Source: Pseudomonadales bacterium (GTDB taxonomy: Bacteria; Pseudomonadota; Gammaproteobacteria; Pseudomonadales; UBA3067). From it: a stretch of 5,032 bases of DNA. This document shows positions 1-5,032 of the stretch, one piece after another. The stretch covers positions 1-5,032 of the forward strand of contig JAESUE010000114.1 in NCBI GenBank assembly GCA_016763235.1. The letters are read 5' to 3'. Below the pieces are notes generated by a model, which was not told the origin of the DNA, did not search any database, and was given only the letters and a program-made list of their open reading frames with translations. Numbering within the stretch: the stretch's first letter is position 1; every line of letters begins with the position of its first letter. The position numbers were made by a program, and so were the translations under genes.

Positions 1-313
1 CCAATAATACTTCGGTATCGCCTTCTGTCTGAAATAACCAGCTTTTGGTCAATTCATCTCGTAAACCCTGGTAATTGTAGATTTCACCATTAAATACGAC
101 TGTGTAGCGGCCATCTGGTGAATGCATTGGCTGAGCACTACCAGCCAAATCGACGATCGACAAACGTACATGTCCGGCTGTTGCACCATTTTCGTGCCAT
201 TGTTCTTGTGCATCAGGCCCGCGTGGATACATTCGTTTCAATGCCAAAGCCATTCGTTTACTGGATTCAGGTTCTAAATTAGAAGGATCAAAAGAGAAAG
301 CCAGCCCACACAT
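1..313 (-). CDS. Asparagine synthetase (glutamine-hydrolysing)-like amidotransferase, N-terminal part, cut by window edge
   Basis: The first 104 residues are visible and form a class II (Ntn-type) glutamine amidotransferase domain, which releases ammonia from glutamine for a C-terminal ATP-dependent synthetase domain lying outside the window. The protein begins Met-Cys-Gly, placing the catalytic cysteine directly after the initiator. RGPD is at 31-34, RLSIVDL at 50-56, NGEIYN at 75-80 and DTEVLL at 99-104. Counting from the cysteine, Arg49, Asn74, Glu76 and Asp98 match the glutamine-binding residues known from E. coli AsnB, so the glutaminase site looks intact. The ATG start has a GGTGG ribosome binding site (321-325) seven bases upstream. 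It follows the methyltransferase gene by 106 bases on the same strand. AsnB homologues in polysaccharide clusters often amidate sugar acids rather than aspartate. The true substrate cannot be decided here, so I give no symbol. The RGPD box lacks the usual preceding His and the Gly three residues after it. Confidence 0.93.
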   Translation of the reverse strand, partial: MCGLAFSFDPSNLEPESSKRMALALKRMYPRGPDAQEQWHENGATAGHVRLSIVDLAGSAQPMHSPDGRYTVVFNGEIYNYQGLRDELTKSWLFQTEGDTEVLL

Positions 314-419
314 TAATATTCCACCAGTTGGTTTAAAAGATAGTTATAAGGGTAGCGCACATCAAACTCCGTCTTGCAGCTAATAACAAAACTTCAGATT
401 CTACTTCATTAAAGAAGCA
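314..419 (-). other. Spacer between methyltransferase and amidotransferase genes
   Basis: This 106-base stretch is the longest gap downstream of the leader. It holds the GGTGG ribosome binding site of the amidotransferase gene near 321-325. A weak four-pair inverted repeat, CTTC/GAAG at 404-407 and 414-417, lies just after the methyltransferase stop, but no T-run follows on the transcribed strand, so it is a poor terminator. Only marginal sigma70-like hexamers can be found on the minus strand, for example TTGATG and TATCTT separated by 17 bases. Whether the amidotransferase has its own promoter or is read through from the glycosyltransferase operon cannot be settled from the sequence. Confidence 0.4.
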
Positions 420-1160
420 TTATTTATACAAAATGAAATGGTAGCTAAATGGCATCAAACTGTCTTTTGGCAGCGCTATAGAAGCCATCCATCCAACGCA
501 GTTAAGCATGGTTGTCAGTATACCAACGAGAACATACCCAATAATTTTTATAGCGGGATATTTTTCTGATAAATTAACGGTAGATTTAACCAATGCAATA
601 TTCGTAAGTAAAATCGCTGTTTCAAGCGGCTGCCCTCGATAATCCATCGACTGTATATTAAGATGATTCTGACTTGCGAGCTCTATCAAGCCGAATGAAG
701 TTAGCCGCCGATAGTCATATGGCGCATCATGTATAGGGTATAAATAAGGGATCTGCACAAGCACTTTGCCACCGGGCTTTAATACTCTGCTCACCTCAGC
801 TAGCGCCACACTACTACTGTTTATATGCTCTAAAACATCAAACATTATTACCGTATCAACTGAACAATCTTTAAGTGGCAGTGAAGTAGCGGTTGCATAC
901 ACATCGGCTTCGCTGTTATAGCGCTCTGTCGCTGTTTCTAAATAATCTAAGCCAACGTAATGGCACGAAGCAGGCAAGTAAGCCTCTGCCCACCGTTTTG
1001 CGCAGCCTACATCAAGAACTGTTTCAGCGGGCTGAACCTGCCTCAACCATTGAATCAGCACGCCCTTTCCTCTATAAGATAACCACTGAGGGTGAAATAT
1101 AGTGTTTTTTAACGGAGCAAATAATTTCTTAATAAAATCAATATCTCCTCCTATTTTCAA
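420..1160 (-). CDS. Class I SAM-dependent methyltransferase of a polysaccharide cluster
   Basis: The 246-residue product probably transfers a methyl group from S-adenosylmethionine to a sugar or lipid-linked glycan, though the acceptor is unknown. Motif I is VLDVGCA at 48-54, followed by KRW rather than the usual glycine-rich loop. Asp72 lies at the end of the second strand, FDVLEH is at 107-112 and LKPGG at 127-131. HPQWLSYR (23-30) and HDAPYDYRR (144-152) are, from memory, typical of a methyltransferase group common in surface-glycan loci. A hydrophobic stretch at about 206-230 suggests membrane association. The start is TTG, overlapping the TGA stop of the upstream glycosyltransferase in TTGA, which implies translational coupling. 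A GGGTGA six bases before it may act as ribosome binding site. No in-frame ATG occurs before residue 106, and a start at GTG codon 34 would remove the conserved HPQWLSYR segment. A strong AGGAGGAG lies just inside the gene and leaves the exact start uncertain. Confidence 0.87.
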   Translation of the reverse strand: MKIGGDIDFIKKLFAPLKNTIFHPQWLSYRGKGVLIQWLRQVQPAETVLDVGCAKRWAEAYLPASCHYVGLDYLETATERYNSEADVYATATSLPLKDCSVDTVIMFDVLEHINSSSVALAEVSRVLKPGGKVLVQIPYLYPIHDAPYDYRRLTSFGLIELASQNHLNIQSMDYRGQPLETAILLTNIALVKSTVNLSEKYPAIKIIGYVLVGILTTMLNCVGWMASIALPKDSLMPFSYHFILYK

Positions 1161-2242
1161 GCGTGCTCACCCATATAGTTCCCGACCGCAATGCGCAGAG
1201 AATGTCTCTGTAATATTTCTTCAAATATAGTTGTATCCCTGGGATTCAACAAGGTCTTCTGGATGGATTTTGCCAAGCCCTCTTCCGAATCTATTGGTAC
1301 TAACTCATAATCGAGCTTATCTCTTATTAAATCACCAGGGCCACTGTTACAGTCTGTCGCAACAACATCAATACCGAGAATCATCGCTTCCACAAGGGTA
1401 TTAACATAACCCTCCCATCTAGAAGAAAGAACATACACATCGGAGGCATACATATAGGGATAGGGGTTGCTTTTATAACCAATTATTTTAACATGGCCTT
1501 GTAGTTGCAGCGCCTGAATCTGATTCTCAAGATTTTTCTTTTCCGGCCCGTCACCGACTATCAAAAGCTGGCAGTCCAAATTTTTTCTTAATAACGCTAA
1601 CGCACTGATTAACACATCAAATCCTTTCGCTTTTATTAATCTACCAACTGATATAACCCTATAACCGCCATCGGCCCATTCATTTTTGCACTCTATAGCG
1701 GAAAGGTTTCTCACTTTTTCAATATCAATCGGATTTGGCAGAAAGATCAATTTACGGACATCAAGACCGCGAAGTGTCGACAGCTGGTTTCGTATATATT
1801 CAGAAGTACATATAATTTTATTTGCTCGCGGATACAGTAGACGAACTAAAACAGATTTAACAACGCTAGAATAATTCTCAAAAGAAGTCGCTTCTCGTAC
1901 AGTTACTTTCAGGTTATTGGAAAAATAAAAACATAACAACACAAAAATATTCATGCCCGTTATTGTAGAATAAACCTCTGTGACATTAAGTTCTTTTACT
2001 AATTTGCGAAGCCGAAAATACTGGACAACCCTCTTAAATAAGCCCAAATGACGAATAGACTCATCTAAAAAAACAACATCTAATGAATCGGGTAGGCCGC
2101 CTAGCAACTCCCCATCCCGATCCAATACGAGCAACCTTACATTCCCCCTAGAAGCTGCCAAATACGTAGTGATATCTAAAAAAACCTTCTGCGCACCACC
2201 ATGTGCAAGAGAAGGAAGTAAAAAAACGATTGGAGAACTCAA
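1157..2242 (-). CDS. Glycosyltransferase family 4 (GT-B fold), GGAxxV type
   Basis: This 361-residue retaining glycosyltransferase should transfer a sugar from a nucleotide-sugar to a lipid-linked acceptor at the cytoplasmic face of the inner membrane. The N-terminal acceptor domain begins IVFLLPSLAHGGAQKV (5-20), with the family's usual glycine-rich loop. The C-terminal donor domain has VGRL (199-202) with Arg201 and Lys206, VGDGP (229-233) and the E-x7-E motif Glu277/Glu285. SGPGDLI at 300-306 resembles a loop seen in several N-acetylhexosaminyl transferases of this family, but that is weak ground for naming the sugar. A hydrophobic patch at 98-108 may help membrane contact. The length is normal. 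The start is TTG: an in-frame TAA lies seven codons upstream, the next Met is residue 97, and the N-terminal strand is needed. Only a weak AGCGGA precedes it. It sits 29 bases after the previous glycosyltransferase and overlaps the methyltransferase start by four bases. Confidence 0.93.
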   Translation of the reverse strand: MSSPIVFLLPSLAHGGAQKVFLDITTYLAASRGNVRLLVLDRDGELLGGLPDSLDVVFLDESIRHLGLFKRVVQYFRLRKLVKELNVTEVYSTITGMNIFVLLCFYFSNNLKVTVREATSFENYSSVVKSVLVRLLYPRANKIICTSEYIRNQLSTLRGLDVRKLIFLPNPIDIEKVRNLSAIECKNEWADGGYRVISVGRLIKAKGFDVLISALALLRKNLDCQLLIVGDGPEKKNLENQIQALQLQGHVKIIGYKSNPYPYMYASDVYVLSSRWEGYVNTLVEAMILGIDVVATDCNSGPGDLIRDKLDYELVPIDSEEGLAKSIQKTLLNPRDTTIFEEILQRHSLRIAVGNYMGEHA

Positions 2243-2271
2243 AATACATATCCGCTTATATTATAGGTGAA

Positions 2272-3483
2272 TCAATATTGTCCGAGTCCATCTACAAGCT
2301 TTTGTTTTATCATCTGGCGAAACAATTCCAAATAAGCAACAGAGCAATCATCCCAAGAAAAACTGGAACTTGATACATACTGCTTACCGTTACGGCCGTA
2401 TGCACGTATTTTTTTTGGATCCTGTAAGAGGGCGTACAAGCTATTTGCAAGAGATTCTGAACTACCAAGCTCAAACAGCTCCCCGCATTCACTACCGTTA
2501 ATTAGCTCACGATGGCCACTAATATCACTCGCAATAACACACAACCCTACAGCCATCGCCTCTAAAACTGTATTAGGCCTCCCTTCATGTAGGCTAGCCG
2601 TTAAGAAAATGTGCGACGTACTAAGTACATTCGCCACATTTTCCGGCGCTAAAGTACCTTGAAAAACTACATTCTCGCTAATTTCATATTTAACCGCTTG
2701 CTCAATAAGAGTATTTAACTCCTCGCCATCTCCGATTACATCAAGTTGAAAGAAACCCCCTCTTTTCTTTATAATTGATAACGCTTGAAATATATAAATA
2801 TGGTTTTTCCGAGGAATAAGACTACCCACAACGACCAAACGCAACATACTATCCACAGAATCAAATCGGCACTCTTGATCTAAAAAGGATAAATCAACTC
2901 CATTACATATTGTCTGCATTTTGAATGCATACTGAGGATACTCCTTAGCCAATTGCTCACACATTTCATTGCTTACCAATACAATCTTGTCGCTATACTT
3001 TAAGCAGATTCTTAGAAGCCATTGATTTTTACTCACCGGATTTGGCTTTACGTCTTCGCCTCTCAAAGTCGTAACAATTGGCTTCTTAATTACAGCCTTA
3101 AGCAAAATAACCATAAACCCCGTTATAGCCCAGTTGCAAAAAATAATGTCGTGCTTCCTCGACTCCAAAAACACACGCCACATCATTGAGGCGAGTAATA
3201 ATGGGACAAAAAATAACTGCATTCGATTGTTTCGGAGTTTTGCGGGAATCCCCCCTGGCTCATGCGCTAATGACTGAAACCGAGGAGGAGCGTAATGACA
3301 AAGTAATATTTTTTCTGTACCGCTAGAAACATCTCCTTTTTCACCTTTGTCCGCAGGTGTTACTACGGTGACATCCGCTTTTTTAGTCATACTACTAACA
3401 AGGCTTTTAACGAATATCCCGCTTACGCTGCCCTTCTTGATAGGGTAAGAGGTAGTCACCACGAGGATACGCAACTTGCTCAT
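2272..3483 (-). CDS. Glycosyltransferase family 4 (GT-B fold)
   Basis: From the preferred ATG the product has 403 residues and is a probable retaining glycosyltransferase of glycan assembly. The N-terminal domain opens LRILVVTTSYP (4-14) followed by the glycine-containing loop KKGSVSGIF (16-24), as in many family 4 enzymes. RGED lies at 141-144, NGVD at 194-197, VGSLIPRKN at 219-227 and the E-x7-E motif at Glu300/Glu308 within EGRPNTVLEAM. FSWDD near 375-379 fits the usual C-terminal segment. The chosen start (3483) places the first beta strand right at the N-terminus and leaves a 10-base gap after the preceding gene. An ATG nine codons earlier (3510) lies inside that gene, has no visible Shine-Dalgarno sequence and would add a basic tail unlike the family, but it cannot be excluded. 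The motifs and donor loops differ from the next glycosyltransferase, so this is not a recent tandem copy. Donor and acceptor are unknown. Confidence 0.93.
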   Translation of the reverse strand: MSKLRILVVTTSYPIKKGSVSGIFVKSLVSSMTKKADVTVVTPADKGEKGDVSSGTEKILLCHYAPPRFQSLAHEPGGIPAKLRNNRMQLFFVPLLLASMMWRVFLESRKHDIIFCNWAITGFMVILLKAVIKKPIVTTLRGEDVKPNPVSKNQWLLRICLKYSDKIVLVSNEMCEQLAKEYPQYAFKMQTICNGVDLSFLDQECRFDSVDSMLRLVVVGSLIPRKNHIYIFQALSIIKKRGGFFQLDVIGDGEELNTLIEQAVKYEISENVVFQGTLAPENVANVLSTSHIFLTASLHEGRPNTVLEAMAVGLCVIASDISGHRELINGSECGELFELGSSESLANSLYALLQDPKKIRAYGRNGKQYVSSSSFSWDDCSVAYLELFRQMIKQKLVDGLGQY

Positions 3484-3493
3484 TATTTGGACT

Positions 3494-4372
3494 TCAGCCT
3501 TTCTTCTCATTATTCATATACTGCAACATACTAACTTGCTCTGAAATCAAACCTAGAACAAAAAACAACAGGCTTGAAATCATCAATAATGCAGACATAT
3601 TTGTAAATCTATCAAAAAAGAAATAGGTATAAGAGTAGTAACCGATACCTAAAAATAGGAACATTACGGAAATAGGCGCAAATAGTTTTAACGGTGAATA
3701 CAGCGTGCCTATTTTAAATATAATCAGCAAAAACCGAACCCCGTCTTTAGAGATGCTAATGTGGCTTTTCCCAATCCTTTTTTCAGCGACTATTGGCACA
3801 TACGCAACGGAGTGCCCCGCCCTAAAAAAGGCCATGGTCGAAGTAGTAGGATAAGAGAAGCCATTTGGTAATAAATATAAAAACTGAATAAATTTTTCAC
3901 GGACAACGGCTCTAAAGCCCGAGGTAAGGTCGTCAATTTGATGACCTACCATCCAGCTTGCAAATCTATTGTAAAACCCATTCGCAACCAATCTTGCTAT
4001 CGATGCCTGTGATTTACTTGAACGTGCGCCAACCACAAGGTCATAACCATTGGCAATACCTTCTAACAACCGCGGAATATCATCAGGATTATGCTGACCG
4101 TCCGCATCCATAAAGACAATGATATCGCCTTTTGCATTTCTTGCGCCGGTCTTAATTGCTGCCCCATTTCCCATTGAATATGGATGAGAAATTACTCTTG
4201 CGCCAGCGTCATTTGCGAGAAAGGCCGTCTCATCTGTCGACCCATCATCCACAACAATTACTTCAGCTTGCGGCACTACTTTTAGTACATTCTTAACAAC
4301 TGAAGCAATTGATAGCCCTTCATTTTTAGCAGGCATCACTACTGATAATTTCAACTCGTTATAGGTGCTCAT
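3494..4372 (-). CDS. Glycosyltransferase family 2, dolichyl-phosphate mannose synthase type, with two membrane helices
   Basis: The 292-residue product has a GT-A catalytic domain and a short membrane tail. SVVMPAKNEG (10-19) is the first nucleotide-binding strand, VDDGSTD (41-47) the second motif, and MDADGQH (88-94) contains the metal-binding Asp-x-Asp. DLTSGFR (148-154) and RIGKSHIS (199-206) match conserved positions of the polyprenyl-phosphate glycosyltransferase group. Two hydrophobic helices at about 228-252 and 258-281 anchor it in the inner membrane. Family members usually move mannose, glucose or another sugar from a nucleotide donor to polyprenyl phosphate, though some act directly on lipid-linked glycans, so the exact reaction is open. 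The ATG start has AGGG seven bases upstream. It is the first gene after the 175-base leader and therefore the probable head of the glycosyltransferase operon. The stop lies 10 bases before the preferred start of the next gene. Confidence 0.94.
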   Translation of the reverse strand: MSTYNELKLSVVMPAKNEGLSIASVVKNVLKVVPQAEVIVVDDGSTDETAFLANDAGARVISHPYSMGNGAAIKTGARNAKGDIIVFMDADGQHNPDDIPRLLEGIANGYDLVVGARSSKSQASIARLVANGFYNRFASWMVGHQIDDLTSGFRAVVREKFIQFLYLLPNGFSYPTTSTMAFFRAGHSVAYVPIVAEKRIGKSHISISKDGVRFLLIIFKIGTLYSPLKLFAPISVMFLFLGIGYYSYTYFFFDRFTNMSALLMISSLLFFVLGLISEQVSMLQYMNNEKKG

Positions 4373-4547
4373 AAATAACCCTGCAGATCACTAAGACCTG
4401 AGATATGTCCATATTTTATGATCATGATTACATTTCTTACCTAGGCGTAACCGCCTGCATTAAAACCGCTTCCTCAGAGAGATACTTTAAACAACTTCCA
4501 AACAAGAACCACGATACATATAAAAGCCTAGCCAGACTAAGATAACC
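4373..4547 (-). promoter_or_regulatory. Probable leader of the glycosyltransferase operon
   Basis: This 175-base non-coding stretch separates the unidentified upstream gene from the family 2 glycosyltransferase gene and is the largest gap in the window, so it is the natural place for operon control. It holds an ops-like motif within a small hairpin (4443-4456), the short palindromes ATATG-TC-CATAT (4403-4414) and ATGATCAT (4418-4425), and an AGGG ribosome binding site just before the ATG. I found no convincing pair of sigma70 hexamers. TTGTTT and TATCTC on the minus strand are only 15 bases apart, and TAAAAT (4413-4418) lacks a partner. Transcription could also enter from upstream. Confidence 0.4.
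4446..4455 (-). promoter_or_regulatory. ops-like element (possible RfaH recruitment site)
   Basis: On the minus strand this reads GGCGGTTACG, which matches the known ops core GGCGGTAGCG at 8 of 10 positions, including the first six. It sits about 75 bases before the first glycosyltransferase start, the usual place for ops in leaders of gammaproteobacterial polysaccharide operons, where the non-template strand recruits the antiterminator RfaH to a paused polymerase. The surrounding AGGCG/CGCCT inverted repeat (4443-4447 and 4452-4456) could form a small hairpin. The mismatches at positions 7 and 8 and the absence of a clear JUMPstart sequence upstream keep this tentative. A chance match is possible. 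Confidence 0.25.
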
Positions 4548-5032
4548 TTAGTTGCTCCGCACACCATTCTGCAACGACTCGCGGAATGCTTTGATTTGTC
4601 CCGTCCACCTAGATGCACTCTTGGAACCCTCCAAAACCGTAACGATGTCATTTGCCTCATTGGTTTGCCCCTTTGTCACCAGGACTCTCGCTAACGTTAA
4701 ACACTCTAGAGTTCCCCCCGTAGCATCACATGCAACACGCGACATGTCTTCAGCAATATCCACGGCGCCTACAACAAGAGCAAAGTGCCCCATCCTCATA
4801 TAGACGCCATATGGAATACTTTTAACGGGCACCTCTTGCTCCCAATTTTCTATTTCTTCTGCAAGCCGATAAACCAAAGGGGCCACGATATCAAAACTGC
4901 ACTGTTTCTTTGACAGGATATCCGCAAGTACATCCAAACCACCAGCAGCATACTCCCACTCATCATTCTCCCACTTCCAGTGGTGAACCCAACCGTCATT
5001 TAAGGGCTTTATATCCAATAGACAGAATGCAG
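4548..5032 (-). CDS. Unidentified protein, C-terminal part, cut by window edge
   Basis: The reading frame is open to the right edge and ends at TAA (4548-4550). A TTG at 5016-5018 could start a 156-residue protein, but no stop and no ribosome binding site precede it. The codons just upstream encode Ala-Phe-Cys-Leu, so I read it as the tail of a longer gene. The visible part is rich in Trp and acidic residues near its beginning (WVHHWKWENDEWEY), then becomes a run of probable amphipathic helices of roughly 15-20 residues. The segment containing RMGHFALVVGAVDIAEDMSR and the one after it look like TPR-type helical hairpins. I do not recognise the family. Given the locus, one guess is the helical tail of a membrane polymerase or ligase of the Wzy/WaaL/PglL kind, since some of these carry TPR-like tails, but this is inference from context. 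It lies 175 bases before the glycosyltransferase operon on the same strand. Confidence 0.65.
   Translation of the reverse strand, partial: AFCLLDIKPLNDGWVHHWKWENDEWEYAAGGLDVLADILSKKQCSFDIVAPLVYRLAEEIENWEQEVPVKSIPYGVYMRMGHFALVVGAVDIAEDMSRVACDATGGTLECLTLARVLVTKGQTNEANDIVTVLEGSKSASRWTGQIKAFRESLQNGVRSN

Noticed and set aside
404..417. CTTC/GAAG hairpin after the methyltransferase stop, as a terminator
   Set aside because: Only four base pairs with a six-base loop and no T-run after it on the transcribed strand.
893..1102. Open frame of 69 codons on the plus strand
   Set aside because: It lies wholly antisense to the methyltransferase gene, shows no family motif and runs against the direction of every other gene.
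1686..1874. Open frame of 62 codons on the plus strand
   Set aside because: It is antisense to a clear family 4 glycosyltransferase, with no recognisable domain.
2310..2492. Open frame of 60 codons on the minus strand
   Set aside because: It is an alternative frame within the C-terminal part of the first family 4 glycosyltransferase gene.
2272..3483. The two family 4 glycosyltransferases as a recent tandem duplication
   Set aside because: They share only family-wide motifs such as E-x7-E. The N-terminal domains, lengths and donor loops differ, so they are separate enzymes.
4413..4418. TAAAAT as a -10 promoter hexamer for the glycosyltransferase operon
   Set aside because: At 17-18 bases upstream there is no acceptable -35 hexamer and no extended -10 TG, so it is not supported as a promoter.
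4536..4552. Inverted repeat ACTAAG-ATAAC-CTTAGT around the stop codon of the right-edge gene, as a terminator
   Set aside because: The stem is AT-rich with only six pairs, it includes the stop codon, and the nearest T-run is about a dozen bases further on, so it does not fit an intrinsic terminator.
4552..4803. Open frame of 83 codons on the plus strand
   Set aside because: It is antisense to the unidentified right-edge gene and has no domain signal or ribosome binding site that I can see.

Overview
The window is part of a bacterial cell-surface polysaccharide (O-antigen, capsule or exopolysaccharide) biosynthesis cluster. All six genes lie on the minus strand, so transcription runs from the right edge (5032) to the left edge (1). 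The glycosyltransferase types, the moderate-to-low GC in the sugar genes and a possible ops-like leader motif fit a gammaproteobacterium. That is inference; nothing in the window fixes the taxon.

Layout in transcription order. (1) 5032-4548 is the C-terminal part of a gene that enters from the right edge. I do not recognise it; its product looks alpha-helical and soluble. (2) 4547-4373 is a 175-base leader holding short inverted repeats and an ops-like motif. (3) 4372-3494 is a family 2 glycosyltransferase of the dolichyl-phosphate-mannose-synthase type with two C-terminal membrane helices. (4) 3483-2272 is a family 4 glycosyltransferase. (5) 2242-1157 is a second, different family 4 glycosyltransferase, starting at TTG. 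(6) 1160-420 is a class I SAM-dependent methyltransferase, also starting at TTG and overlapping the stop of gene 5 by four bases. (7) 419-314 is a 106-base spacer. (8) 313-1 is the N-terminal glutaminase domain of an AsnB-type amidotransferase, cut by the left edge.

Genes 3 to 6 are tightly packed (10-base gap, 29-base gap, 4-base overlap) and look like one operon, with the asparagine-synthetase-like gene probably in the same unit or just after it. The likely joint role is assembly of a lipid-linked glycan on the cytoplasmic face of the inner membrane. The family 2 enzyme would transfer a sugar to or from a polyprenyl-phosphate carrier, the two family 4 enzymes would add sugars in sequence, and the methyltransferase and amidotransferase would decorate sugars or chain ends. 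The actual sugars cannot be read from the sequence.

No tRNA, rRNA, CRISPR array, insertion sequence or clearly new system was seen. The points most worth checking are the ops-like motif before the glycosyltransferase operon, the two consecutive TTG starts with a strong Shine-Dalgarno sequence placed just inside the methyltransferase gene, and the unidentified C-terminal domain at the right edge.
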